NCBI GenBank assembly: GCA_963823245.1
Contig: CAWGKQ010000010.1
Location: forward strand, 1 to 64,000
DNA: 64,000 nt
Direction of reading: 5' to 3'
From: JAWVFM01 sp963823245
GTDB lineage: Bacteria; Actinomycetota; Thermoleophilia; Solirubrobacterales; 70-9
This document shows positions 40,236 through 48,608 of the stretch, in pieces. Below the pieces are notes generated by a model. That model searched no databases. It was not told where the DNA came from and saw only the letters and a program-made list of their open reading frames with translations. How positions within the stretch are numbered: the first letter of the stretch is position 1; each line of letters begins with the position of its first letter. The translations under genes were made by a program, and so were the position numbers.

Positions 40236-41018
40236 TCACCAGACGGCGTCGTGGTGCTCCATCACACCCGCGCCGCGGACCACGTCGAGGCCACCGGGAA
40301 GCGTGCCTGTGAAGCTCCCGAAGGGCTGACGGTAGCTGTAGCGCACGCCGAGGAGCGACTCCTCGCGCCGACGCTCGGCCTCGCTCGCGAAGTCGAGCCG
40401 GGCGCCGTCGTCGAAGACGATCCCCTCGAGCCCTTGGAACGCCACCGGCCCGGGCTCCGATGGCTCACCGTCGACCCAGATCGCGCGCTCGGAGCCCCGC
40501 GGCGGGTCGTTGATGCCCTCGACGAGGTTCCAGGCCACCGACGTGCCGTCGGCGAGCTCGCCAACTCCGGCGGACCAGCTCCAGACCGTGTGCCGAGGAT
40601 GGAAGCCCGAGGTCTCGTCGGTGACGCCGAGCGCCTCCAGCCTCCAGCGCCTGTCGCCGACGCGCAGGTCGCATTCGACGGGCACCCCAGCGAGCTTTCG
40701 AGTCCAAACCTCGCCTCCCTCGCCCGTCGGGCAGGTCACCTCGACCGGCTTCCCCGTTCCCACGCGCATCGAGGCGCCCGCCTCGCGCGCGAGGATCGTC
40801 ATCTGCTTGGCGCCACCGCGCACCTCCCCTCGCGCGCCGGGCATACGGAGCTTGGTCCGCTCGGCGAGCTCGCCGCTCTGGCGATCGAGGATCGCCCAGA
40901 ACGTCTGCGAGAGCGGCCCGATCTCCACCCGGGCGGCGCACGCCATGACCTCGTCGGCGAACGCGGCGACGTAGACCCAGCGCTTGCGCCAGCGCCCGCC
41001 GCGCCGTACCGGATGCAC
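40236..41018 (-). CDS. DUF2804-family protein
   Basis: This 260-aa soluble protein resembles DUF2804 in its C-terminal half: PRHTVWSWSAGVGELADGTS, VAWNLVEGINDPPRGSERAI, then a D-D-G-A-R-L-x-F segment. The family is of unknown function, with a beta-rich lipocalin-like or AttH-like expectation that I infer only. The GTG start at 41018 lies 5 nt after the carboxylase stop, so the two are coupled. Its last residues reach close to repeat copy D on the other strand. Confidence 0.82.
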   Translation of the reverse strand: MHPVRRGGRWRKRWVYVAAFADEVMACAARVEIGPLSQTFWAILDRQSGELAERTKLRMPGARGEVRGGAKQMTILAREAGASMRVGTGKPVEVTCPTGEGGEVWTRKLAGVPVECDLRVGDRRWRLEALGVTDETSGFHPRHTVWSWSAGVGELADGTSVAWNLVEGINDPPRGSERAIWVDGEPSEPGPVAFQGLEGIVFDDGARLDFASEAERRREESLLGVRYSYRQPFGSFTGTLPGGLDVVRGAGVMEHHDAVW

Positions 41019-41023
41019 TCAGG

Positions 41024-42808
41024 TCACTCGATCTTGGCCAGGAGGTCGCCGGCGGCCACGGCGCCACCCTCGGCTATCGGCAGCGCGGTGACCTTGCCCG
41101 CGCGATGCGCCGTAATCTCGTTCTCCATCTTCATCGCCTCGATCACGCAGACGAGCGCCCCCTCCTTCACCTCGTCGCCCTCGCCGACGGCGACCTTGAG
41201 CACGGTCCCCTGAAGGGGCGAGACGAGCGCCTCAGTGTCCGCCGAGGCGCCGCCACCTGACTTTCGCTCGCGCTTCGGAGGCCTGCGCTCGCCGGCTGTT
41301 GCCGGCGCGGCGCTGCCGGCGGCCGCGGCTGCTCCGATGACCTTCACCGCGTGAAGGCGGCCGTCGACCTCGACCTTGTAGGTGCGTTCGGCAAGCTCTC
41401 CGGCGCCGTCGTCCTCGGCAGCCTCGGCAGCTTCGGCAGCCTCGGCGGCCTTCTCGGGCACGAGCGTCTTCAGCCACTTCTTGTCGCCCACGAGGTCGCG
41501 ACAGGTCTCCGCCTTCGCCCACTGCTCGGTCGCAAGGATCGCCTGGTGGAACGGGATGAGCGTGGTGAGAGGCTCGATCCGGTACTCGCCCAGGGCGCGG
41601 AGCATCCGCGCCGTCGCTTTCTCGCGGTCGACGTCCCAGACGATCAGCTTCGCCACCATCGGGTCGTAGAGAGGCGTCACCTCTGAACCCGCCTCGAGGC
41701 CCGAGTCGATGCGCACGCCGGGGCCGGCGGGCTCGACGTAGCTCTCGATCTTCCCGGGCGTGGGGGCGAAGTTCTTGTGGGCGGACTCGGCGTTGATTCG
41801 GCACTCGATCGCGTGGCCCCGGACGACGACCTGTTCCTGGAAGACCGACAGCTCCTCATCCGCGGCGATCAGAACCTGCTCGCGGACGATGTCGACCCCG
41901 GTGACCATCTCGGTCACGCAGTGCTCGACCTGGATGCGCGTGTTCATCTCGAGGAAGAAGTAATCGTCGTTGTGCTGGATGCCCTCCACGGTCCCGGCGC
42001 CGCGGTAGTCGACTGCGCGCGCGGCCTCCTTGGCGATCCGCCCGATGCGTGCTCGCATGTCCTCGTCGACCTTCGGCCCCGGGGCCTCCTCGATCAGCTT
42101 CTGATGCCGCCGCTGGATCGAGCAGTCGCGCTCGCCGAGGTGGATCACGTTGCCGTGCGAGTCGGCGAGCACCTGGACCTCGACGTGGCGCGGGTCCTCC
42201 AGGTAGCGCTCGAGGTAGACGCGCGGGTCGGAGAAGAACTTCTCGCCCTCACGCGCCGCGCCCTCGAACGCGTCGGCGAGCTCGTCCTCTGAGGTCGCGA
42301 CGCGAAAGCCCTTGCCGCCACCTCCACCGGCGGCCTTGCACGCCACCGGGTAGCCGATCTCGGCGGCGGTCTTCCGCGCCGCCTCCACGTCCTCCGAGGG
42401 CTCGGTCGCGCCGGGGACGATCGGGACGCCGGCCTCCTGCATGATCTCCCGAGCCCGGGTCTTCGACCCCATCGCCTCGATCGCGGTCGCGGGCGGGCCG
42501 ATGAAGACGATCCCGGCCTCGTCCAGGGCCGTCGCGAAATCGGCGTTCTCGGCCAGGAAACCGTAGCCGGGGTGAACGGCTTCGGCGCCGGCCTTCTGCG
42601 CCGTTTCCACGATCTTCGGTATCGCGAGGTAGCTCTCCGCGGGAGTCGCGGGGCCGAGCAGGTGCGCCTCGTCGGCGTAGCGCACGTGAGGGGCGTGGCG
42701 ATCGGCCTCCGAGTAGACGGCGACCGAGCCGATCCCCATCTCGCGAAGGGTCCGCATCACCCGGATCGCGATCTCACCCCGGTTCGCGACCAGGACCTTC
42801 TCGAACAT
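41024..42808 (-). CDS. Acetyl/propionyl-CoA carboxylase alpha subunit (biotin carboxylase plus BCCP)
   Basis: This 594-aa AccA3/PccA-type protein carboxylates biotin for acyl-CoA carboxylation in fatty-acid or propionate metabolism. The biotin carboxylase N-domain opens FEKVLVANRGEIAIRVMRTL. The ATP-grasp region has KAAGGGGGKGFRVA, and EHCVTEMVTGVDIVREQ is the catalytic loop. An Ala/Glu-rich linker follows, then a BCCP domain with the biotinylation site EAMKMENEI near residue 557. The beta (carboxyltransferase) subunit is not nearby. It is 15 nt downstream of purA. Confidence 0.94.
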   Translation of the reverse strand: MFEKVLVANRGEIAIRVMRTLREMGIGSVAVYSEADRHAPHVRYADEAHLLGPATPAESYLAIPKIVETAQKAGAEAVHPGYGFLAENADFATALDEAGIVFIGPPATAIEAMGSKTRAREIMQEAGVPIVPGATEPSEDVEAARKTAAEIGYPVACKAAGGGGGKGFRVATSEDELADAFEGAAREGEKFFSDPRVYLERYLEDPRHVEVQVLADSHGNVIHLGERDCSIQRRHQKLIEEAPGPKVDEDMRARIGRIAKEAARAVDYRGAGTVEGIQHNDDYFFLEMNTRIQVEHCVTEMVTGVDIVREQVLIAADEELSVFQEQVVVRGHAIECRINAESAHKNFAPTPGKIESYVEPAGPGVRIDSGLEAGSEVTPLYDPMVAKLIVWDVDREKATARMLRALGEYRIEPLTTLIPFHQAILATEQWAKAETCRDLVGDKKWLKTLVPEKAAEAAEAAEAAEDDGAGELAERTYKVEVDGRLHAVKVIGAAAAAGSAAPATAGERRPPKRERKSGGGASADTEALVSPLQGTVLKVAVGEGDEVKEGALVCVIEAMKMENEITAHRAGKVTALPIAEGGAVAAGDLLAKIE

Positions 42809-42823
42809 GGCGCGGGAGTCTAT

Positions 42824-44128
42824 TTATGCCGCCTGCAGGCGCCGCTCGGCCTCGCCCATCCAGATCACCTGGTCGCGGCCCGGGCCCACGCCGACCAGGC
42901 GGACGGGCACTCCCGTGCTTTCGCGGACCAGCTCCAGATAGTCGCGCGCCTCGCGCGGCAGCTCGGCCTCGCTGCGGCAGCCGCCGATGTCCTCGTCGAA
43001 GCCGGCCAGCTCCTCGTACTCGGCAGTGGCGGCGTGCAGGATCGACTGGTGATAGGGGAATTCGTCGAGGACCGCGCCCTCGCCTGAGCGGTAGCGCACT
43101 GCGACGCGGATCGGGTCGATGCCCGCAAGCACGTCGAGCTTTGTGATCGCGAGCGCGCTGAGCCCGTTGAGGCGGGCCGCGTACCGAAGCGACACGAGGT
43201 CCAGCCACCCGCAACGCCGCGCCCGGCCGGTCGTGGTGCCGATCTCGCCGCCGCGTTCCTGAAGCTCCCGCCCGATGTCGTCGTCGAGCTCGGTCGGGAA
43301 GGGCCCCGCGCCGACCCGGGTCGCGTAGGCCTTCGTGACTCCCCAGACCTCGTCGATGTCGGTCGGCGCGACGCCCGCGCCGACGCAGGCCGCCCCGGCG
43401 ATCGGGTTCGAGGAGGTCACGAACGGATAAGTGCCGTGGTCGAGGTCGAGCATCGCGGCCTGAGCGCCCTCGAAGATGACCGTCCGCCCGCCGTCGAGTG
43501 CCTCCCAGCAGAGCTTCGCCGTGTCAGCGACGTACGGCTCGAGCCGATGGCCGTAGCGGAGGTAGTCCTCGGCGATCCTGTGAAGGTCGAGCTCGGGATC
43601 GCGCTCGAACGGACGCAGCATCTGCTTCTTCGGCTCCATCGCCGCGAGGATCTTCTTCCGAAGGATCTTCGGGTCGAGGAGGTCCTGGACCCGGATGCCG
43701 AGGCGCGCCGCCTTGTCCGCGTAGCAGGGGCCGATGCCGCGCTTGGTCGTGCCGATCTCGAGCTTGCCCAGCTTGGCCTCTCCCGCCGTGTCCAGCTTCA
43801 CGTGGTAGGGCATGATCACGTGGGCATTGGCGGAGATGCGCAGGCCGGACGTGTCGATGCCGCGCTGCCGAAGGTCGTCGAGCTCGCCGATCAGGACACC
43901 CGGGTCGACCACGACGCCGTTGCCGATCACGCATAGCTTGCCGGGGTAGAGGATCCCCGACGGGATCAGGTGGAGCTTGAAGACCTCGCCGTCGCGGATG
44001 ATCGTGTGGCCGGCGTTGTTGCCGCCCTGGAAGCGGACGACGGCGTCCGCGCGCTCCGCGAGGAGGTCGGTGACCTTTCCCTTCCCCTCGTCACCCCACT
44101 GGGTGCCGACGATGACGATGCCTGGCAT
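42824..44128 (-). CDS. purA: Adenylosuccinate synthetase
   Basis: The 434-aa product joins IMP and aspartate using GTP, the first committed step of AMP synthesis. The family signature VGTQWGDEGKGKVTDLLAER is at residues 6-25. The IMP-site block GIGPCYADKAARLGIRVQDL and the C-terminal GTP-site region GVPVRLVGVGPGRDQVI are also present. Length is normal. A two-hairpin element lies in the 93-nt gap between this gene and the upstream DnaC-like gene and could affect its leader. Confidence 0.96.
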   Translation of the reverse strand: MPGIVIVGTQWGDEGKGKVTDLLAERADAVVRFQGGNNAGHTIIRDGEVFKLHLIPSGILYPGKLCVIGNGVVVDPGVLIGELDDLRQRGIDTSGLRISANAHVIMPYHVKLDTAGEAKLGKLEIGTTKRGIGPCYADKAARLGIRVQDLLDPKILRKKILAAMEPKKQMLRPFERDPELDLHRIAEDYLRYGHRLEPYVADTAKLCWEALDGGRTVIFEGAQAAMLDLDHGTYPFVTSSNPIAGAACVGAGVAPTDIDEVWGVTKAYATRVGAGPFPTELDDDIGRELQERGGEIGTTTGRARRCGWLDLVSLRYAARLNGLSALAITKLDVLAGIDPIRVAVRYRSGEGAVLDEFPYHQSILHAATAEYEELAGFDEDIGGCRSEAELPREARDYLELVRESTGVPVRLVGVGPGRDQVIWMGEAERRLQAA

Positions 44129-44145
44129 TTCAGGTGTGATTATGA

Positions 44146-44200
44146 GGGGCGTAAGCCCCGAAACAAGTGTGTAAGGGCGCCGAAGGCGCCCGCAAGAGGT
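44146..44200 (+). repeat. Two-hairpin intergenic element, copy 1
   Basis: On the + strand: stem GGGGC/GCCCC with loop gtaa (44146-44159), a 15-nt spacer gaaacaagtgtgtaa, stem GGGCGCC/GGCGCCC closing on gaa (44175-44191), then CGCA and a purine-rich aagagg. It lies between the DnaC-like gene and purA, both on the minus strand. It matches the elements at 46.46, 48.80 and 63.78 kb in layout and in the spacer. Confidence 0.65.
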
Positions 44201-44221
44201 TCATTATGGAGGGCGCGGCGG

Positions 44222-44944
44222 CTACGCCACTCGGTAGCGCAGATCGTCGCCGAAAAGGGGCAGCGGGTCCCCACAGATCTCCACCAGCCGCGAGACCGTC
44301 CGCTGGCCGATCTGCTCCTCGAGCTGCTCGACTCGCAGGTTGGTGGTCACGACCATCGCCCTGCGGGCTTGGTACCGCTCGTCGACGATGGCGTAGAGCT
44401 GCTCGAGTACCCAGTCGGAGCTCTTCTCGGCGCCGAGGTCGTCGACGTGAAGCAGGTCGACAGCGGTGAGGCGGTCGAAGAACGCCAGGTAGGAGTCCTC
44501 CCGCGAGTCGGCGTCGTAGGTGCGGCGTATCCGCGCCAGGAGGCGCGGCAGCGAGTACACACCCACGCTCCGGCCGGCCTCGATGGCGTGGCGGGAGACC
44601 AGCATGGCGAGCGTAGTCTTGCCCGTGCCGACGTCGCCCATGAGCCACAGGCCGCGACCCTCGGCGAGGTTGGCGTCGAGATCGTCGAGGTAGGACCTGA
44701 TGCCTGCGACGACGACCCGCGAGCGGGGGTCGCGTGCCATGTCCGAGACCGGCGGGGCGTCGAAGCTGACCGAGCGGTAGCGCGCGGGGAGGGTCTGGTT
44801 AACGCCTCGGGCACGTGCCTGGTTCACGCGGCGAGACCGGCACTCGCACGGATGCGCGACCTCGTCCTCGTCGACGACCCAGCCGCTGCCGTCGCACGCC
44901 CCCACCGGACACGGGGCGCGGAGCCTTTCGACCTGCGCGCTCAC
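44222..44944 (-). CDS. DnaC/IstB-like AAA+ ATPase (putative helicase loader)
   Basis: This 240-aa protein has an N-terminal cysteine cluster (CPVGACDG, then HPCECRSRR; possibly a zinc site). An AAA+ core follows with Walker A GDVGTGKTTLAML near residue 104, Walker B LLHVDDLGAEK and sensor 1 MVVTTNLRVEQL. This is the DnaC/DnaI/IstB arrangement. The GTG start at 44944 overlaps the dnaB stop (GTGA), so it is coupled to the replicative helicase and a loader role is a strong inference. The open frame extends far upstream inside dnaB, but that part is not protein-like. Confidence 0.88.
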   Translation of the reverse strand: MSAQVERLRAPCPVGACDGSGWVVDEDEVAHPCECRSRRVNQARARGVNQTLPARYRSVSFDAPPVSDMARDPRSRVVVAGIRSYLDDLDANLAEGRGLWLMGDVGTGKTTLAMLVSRHAIEAGRSVGVYSLPRLLARIRRTYDADSREDSYLAFFDRLTAVDLLHVDDLGAEKSSDWVLEQLYAIVDERYQARRAMVVTTNLRVEQLEEQIGQRTVSRLVEICGDPLPLFGDDLRYRVA

Positions 44945-46395
44945 TCGTCGGCTGCCTCGACGAGCGGCGGGCCCTCGCCCGGCTTCTGCTCGACGGGCTG
45001 CCCGGACCCGTACGCCTTGTTGAGGAACGACGCGTAGTCCTCCTGGAACGCCAGCTCGACGGTGTCGGTCGGTCCGTTGCGGTTCTTGCGAACGATCAGC
45101 TCGGCGATTCCCTTCAGCCGCTCGCGCTCCTCGTCGTCGACCGACTCGTCCCAGTTGCGGTAGTAGTCCTCGCGATAGATGAAGGCGACGAGGTCGGCGT
45201 CCTGCTCGAGGTTGCCGGACTCGCGAAGGTCGGAGAGGATCGGCCGCTTGTCGCGCCCGGTCCTCTGCTCTGGGGCCCGGGAGAGCTGCGAGAGGGCGAT
45301 GACCGGAACCTCCAGCTCGCGCGCCAGGAGCTTCAGCCCACGGCTCATCTGTCCCACCTGCTCGACGCGGTTCATACGCGGCTCGTCGGCACGCATGAGC
45401 TGGATGTAGTCGATGATGATGAGGCCGAGGCCGCCCTTTCCCTGCTCGCGCTCGCGGGAATGGAGCCGGCGCGCCTTGCCGCGGAGGTCGAGGATCCCGA
45501 GGTCGGACGACTCGTCGATCCAGAGCGGCGCGTCCTCGAGCGCGTTGCATTCGCGCAGCACCCGGTTCCACTCGCGGTCGCCCACGGCCCCCTTGCGGAG
45601 CTTGTCCGAGGGGATCTTGGCGCGCCGGGCGATGAGGCGCTGCGCCAGCTCCATCTCCGACATCTCGAGCGAGAAGAACGCGACCGGCTTCTGCTCCTTG
45701 ACGGCCACGTGCTCGGCGATGTTGGCCACGAGCCCGCTCTTGCCCATGCCCGGCCGGGCGGCGATGATGATCAGGTTGCCGGGCTGAAAGCCGCCGGTGA
45801 TCGCGTCGAGGTCCCGGAAGCCCGACGGGGTGCCCGTGATGGCGCTGCCCGCCTTCGCGACCTTCTCGAGCCGGTCGACCTCGTCCTCGAGGATCTTGCC
45901 GAGCTCGCGGAAGTCCTCGGCCTGCTCGTCGTGAGCGACCTTGAAGAGCAGGCTCTCGGCCCGCTCGACGAGGTCGCGCGGCTCTCCCTCCCTCCCCTGG
46001 ACCGAGCCCTCGATCTTCCTCGCGGCCTCGAGGAGCCGGCGCAGGAGCGCGTTCTCGCGGACGATCTTGGCGTAGTGCCCTGCGTTGAGCGGGGCCGGCG
46101 TGGTCGACGCCAGCGCGGCGACGGCGTCGCCGCCGCCCGCCTCGGCGAGCTCGCCGGTCTGGGTCAGGTGCTCGATGACCGTCAGCGAGTCGACCGGCTC
46201 CCCGCGCCCGTTGAGCGTCTTGACGGCGCGGAAGATGATGCGATGGCGCTCGCGGTAGAAGTCGTCATCGGAGAGGCGGGCGTCGATGATGACCATGTCG
46301 AGCGCCTTCTCAGAGACCATCATCGCGCCCAGCACCGACTCCTCGGCCTCGAGGTTCTGGGGCGGGACGTTGGTCTGCGCGGTTGCCATGGTCAA
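44941..46395 (-). CDS. dnaB: Replicative DNA helicase
   Basis: The 484-aa DnaB-type helicase has an N-terminal primase-interacting helical domain (PPQNLEAEESVLGAMMVSEK) and a RecA-like C-terminal motor with Walker A AARPGMGKSGLVANIA near residue 207. It also has KPVAFFSLEMSEMELAQRLI and the C-terminal GPTDTVELAFQEDYASF. No intein is visible and the length is normal. It unwinds DNA at the fork as a hexamer. It lies 133 nt after rplI in the classic rpsF-ssb-rpsR-rplI-dnaB order and overlaps the loader-like gene. Confidence 0.96.
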   Translation of the reverse strand: MTMATAQTNVPPQNLEAEESVLGAMMVSEKALDMVIIDARLSDDDFYRERHRIIFRAVKTLNGRGEPVDSLTVIEHLTQTGELAEAGGGDAVAALASTTPAPLNAGHYAKIVRENALLRRLLEAARKIEGSVQGREGEPRDLVERAESLLFKVAHDEQAEDFRELGKILEDEVDRLEKVAKAGSAITGTPSGFRDLDAITGGFQPGNLIIIAARPGMGKSGLVANIAEHVAVKEQKPVAFFSLEMSEMELAQRLIARRAKIPSDKLRKGAVGDREWNRVLRECNALEDAPLWIDESSDLGILDLRGKARRLHSREREQGKGGLGLIIIDYIQLMRADEPRMNRVEQVGQMSRGLKLLARELEVPVIALSQLSRAPEQRTGRDKRPILSDLRESGNLEQDADLVAFIYREDYYRNWDESVDDEERERLKGIAELIVRKNRNGPTDTVELAFQEDYASFLNKAYGSGQPVEQKPGEGPPLVEAADE

Positions 46396-46461
46396 TCCTG
46401 CGCCGTCTTCCGGCGCGTCCGTCTATTAGAGGGCCCGGGGCGGCGGATTTCGTCCCTTCGC

Positions 46462-46505
46462 GCCTTCAGGCCGAGCAAAGCACAGGCGGGCAGAGCCCGC
46501 ACGGC
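46462..46505 (+). repeat. Two-hairpin intergenic element, copy 2 (weaker)
   Basis: On the + strand: short stem GCC/GGC with loop ttca (46462-46471), a spacer cgagcaaagcacag, perfect stem GCGGGC/GCCCGC with loop aga (46486-46500), overlapping the CGCA that follows. It has the same order and spacing as copies 1 and 4 with different bases in the stems. It lies between rplI and dnaB. Confidence 0.45.
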
Positions 46506-46528
46506 GCAAAGGCGCGATTTGCGGACGC

Positions 46529-46981
46529 TTAGTCCTCGGCCGCGACGATCGTCTTCACGCGAGCAGAGGTGCCCGAAGGAAGCTCGATCTCAACGAGGTA
46601 GGTCCCGAGCGCGCGAATCGGCTCGGAGAGCTTGATGCGCTTGCGCTCGACGCGCAGACCACGGGCGTCGGCGATGGCTTCGGCGATCTCCTTCGCGGTG
46701 ACCGAGCCGAAGAGCCGCCCGTCCTCGCCGGCGCGATGCTGGATCGTCAACACGGTCTTCGAAAGCAGGGCAGCGGTCTCCCCGGCGCGCTTCTCCGCCT
46801 CCTCGGCGGCTCGCTCCGCGGCCTCCAGGCGCCGCTGCGCCTCGGCGAGCGAGGCATCGGTCGCCGGCTGGGCCAGCTTCCGCGGCAGGAGGTAGTTGCG
46901 AAGGTAGCCCGGGGAGACGTCGACGGCCTGGCCGGCCTCGCCGAGGGTTTCGACGTCCTTGAGGAGGATCGCCTGCGCCAT
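46529..46981 (-). CDS. rplI: 50S ribosomal protein L9
   Basis: The 150-aa product has the L9 N-terminal domain (ILLKDVETLGEAGQAVDVSP then GYLRNYLLPRKLA), a long charged connecting helix and the C-terminal domain with the GRLFGSVTAKEIAEAI motif. ATG 46981 was chosen because it starts directly at MAQAILL; an upstream in-frame start reads into rpsR and is unlikely. It follows rpsR by 4 nt. Confidence 0.96.
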   Translation of the reverse strand: MAQAILLKDVETLGEAGQAVDVSPGYLRNYLLPRKLAQPATDASLAEAQRRLEAAERAAEEAEKRAGETAALLSKTVLTIQHRAGEDGRLFGSVTAKEIAEAIADARGLRVERKRIKLSEPIRALGTYLVEIELPSGTSARVKTIVAAED

Positions 46982-46985
46982 CGCC

Positions 46986-47249
46986 CTAGCGCTCGCCCAC
47001 GTACGGGAGGAGCCCAATCTCTCGCGCGCGCTTTACGGCGACCGCGAGCTGGCGCTGGTGCTCGCGCGAAAGCCCCGTGACCCGCCGCGAGCGGACCTTG
47101 CCGCGGTCGGACAGGAAGCGCCGGAGCAGGTTCAGGTCCTTGTAGTCGATCTCCTCGACGTTGATCCGCGTGTACTTGCGAGGGCGCATGCGGTCCGCCG
47201 GACCGCGCCGTCGCCGCGGGGGACCCGTGCGCTCGCGAGGAGCCGGCAT
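46986..47249 (-). CDS. rpsR: 30S ribosomal protein S18
   Basis: The 87-aa basic protein has the S18 signature INVEEIDYKDLNLLRRFLSD and RVTGLSREHQRQLAVAVKRA. The N-terminal RTGPPRRRRGPADRMRPRKY extension is Arg/Pro-rich. It lacks the N-terminal zinc-binding cysteines of some S18 paralogues, so it is the C-minus type. It lies between ssb and rplI in the conserved order. Confidence 0.95.
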   Translation of the reverse strand: MPAPRERTGPPRRRRGPADRMRPRKYTRINVEEIDYKDLNLLRRFLSDRGKVRSRRVTGLSREHQRQLAVAVKRAREIGLLPYVGER

Positions 47250-47381
47250 CAGGCCCTCGCTCCGGCTTGAATCTTGTTGGGTAGTGCGTCCATATTCACG
47301 CGTACGCGCCGCCGGAGGGCGGCGCGAAGCGCGGATGATAGCCGCAGCGCGAGGGCGCGCCGCGAGGATCGAGGCCGGCGG

Positions 47382-47846
47382 CTAGAAGGGGATGTCGTCG
47401 TCGGAGGTCCCGACAGCCGCAGGCTGGGCATCCGTGAAGTCGGACGTATCGGCCGGCACGTCGGACTGGGTCGTGAACCCGTTCCCCGAGCCCTGGGCCG
47501 GAGCGTCCCCCCGGCTGCCGAGGAACTGGACCGAGTTGGCGATGATCTCGACCGATTGGCGCTTGTTGCCGTCCTGGCCCTCCCACTCGCGCCACTCGAG
47601 ACGACCCTCGATCGCGACCGGACGCCCCTTCGTCAGGTAGCTCGAGCAGTTCTCGCCCTGGGCGCCCCACACGGTGACGTCGAAGTAGTTCGGCTTGTCC
47701 ACCCACTCGCCGCTCTGGTCCTTGCGACGGCTGTTGACGGCGACTCGCAGCTTGCAGACCGCGGTGCCGCTCTGCAGGTGTCGCAGCTCGGGGTCGCGGG
47801 TGAGGTTTCCTGTGACGACCACCGTGTTGATGTTTGTTGCGGCCAC
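47382..47846 (-). CDS. ssb: Single-stranded DNA-binding protein
   Basis: The 154-aa SSB has an OB-fold (NINTVVVTGNLTRDPELRHL; NYFDVTVWGAQGENCSSYL; GRLEWREWEGQDGNKRQSVE), a Gly/Ser-rich linker and the conserved acidic tip DDDIPF that recruits repair and replication partners. GTG 47846 has a GGAAGGGGG-type site upstream and starts the fold; the longer frame reads intergenic sequence. It lies about 100 nt after rpsF and 132 nt before rpsR. Confidence 0.95.
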   Translation of the reverse strand: MAATNINTVVVTGNLTRDPELRHLQSGTAVCKLRVAVNSRRKDQSGEWVDKPNYFDVTVWGAQGENCSSYLTKGRPVAIEGRLEWREWEGQDGNKRQSVEIIANSVQFLGSRGDAPAQGSGNGFTTQSDVPADTSDFTDAQPAAVGTSDDDIPF

Positions 47847-47949
47847 TTCGATGGCCCCCTTCCTCAAGTTTGCTTGATCCGTCAGGAGTCTAAGCAGCCG
47901 ACCGGCGCGTTCTCTCCCCCCGCGCGGACCGAACCCGCAAGCTGCGGGG

Positions 47950-48525
47950 TTACGAGGGCTCGGGCGCGGGCGCCTCGGGCTCGCTCGAGCCCTCCGCGGC
48001 CGGCTCATCCCCGGACGGTGCGTCCGCGGGCGCGGCTTCCTCGGCCGGCTCGGCGGGTGCGGCTTCCTCGGCCTCCGCAGGCGCTGCCGGCTCGGCGGTC
48101 TCCGCCGGCGCGGCCTCCGCCTCGGCGGGCGCAGGCGCAGCCTCTGCCGCCGCGTCAGGACGGCGGGCGCCGCGAGGGGCCGGCGCGCCGCCGGGCGTCG
48201 GCGGCGGAGGCGCGCCGACCGGAGAGCGCGGGTCGACCTTGAAGATCCGGAAGCGCAGGACCCCGTCGGCGATCTTGAGCTCGTGGTCGAGCGAGCGCAG
48301 GAGCGGCGGCTCGCTCTCGAAGCGGAAGAAGCGGTAGTCGGCCTCGGTCCGCTGGCGGATCTCGAAGGCCATCTTGCGCATCCCCCACGCGGTGTCGTGC
48401 TTGATCGTCCCCGCGGATTCGATCCGCGAGCGCGCGTCGGCGACGATCTGCTCCCGCCGGTCGTCCGGAGCCTCCGGATCGAGCATCAACACGAGCTCGT
48501 ACTCGGGTGTTTGGGTGGCTGCCAA
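47950..48525 (-). CDS. rpsF: 30S ribosomal protein S6 with a long Ala/Pro/Glu tail
   Basis: Residues 1 to about 103 form a normal S6 domain (YELVLMLDPEAPDDRREQIV; AWGMRKMAFEIRQRTEADYR; LRFRIFKVD). About 85 further residues are a low-complexity A/P/E/S-rich acidic tail. S6 tails vary among species (E. coli S6 is modified with glutamates), but this one is nearly as long as the domain. It is the first gene of the ribosomal/replication group on the minus strand. Confidence 0.94.
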   Translation of the reverse strand: MAATQTPEYELVLMLDPEAPDDRREQIVADARSRIESAGTIKHDTAWGMRKMAFEIRQRTEADYRFFRFESEPPLLRSLDHELKIADGVLRFRIFKVDPRSPVGAPPPPTPGGAPAPRGARRPDAAAEAAPAPAEAEAAPAETAEPAAPAEAEEAAPAEPAEEAAPADAPSGDEPAAEGSSEPEAPAPEPS

Positions 48526-48608
48526 GGCGGCGGATGACTATAGCGGCCGGCTGGTGGCGCTCCGCTCGAACGGGGCGGGTGGCGCGAAGGCGGGGTTGTT
48601 CCTTGGCT

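Noticed and set aside
44167..44469. + strand ORF starting in the two-hairpin element
   Set aside because: It runs antisense to the DnaC-like gene and is Arg/Ser-rich shadow sequence, although an aagagg and ATG follow the element.
44222..45571. 449-aa frame for the DnaC-like gene
   Set aside because: Residues before the GTG at 44944 are Arg/Pro-rich antisense-type sequence inside dnaB; the real protein starts at 44944.
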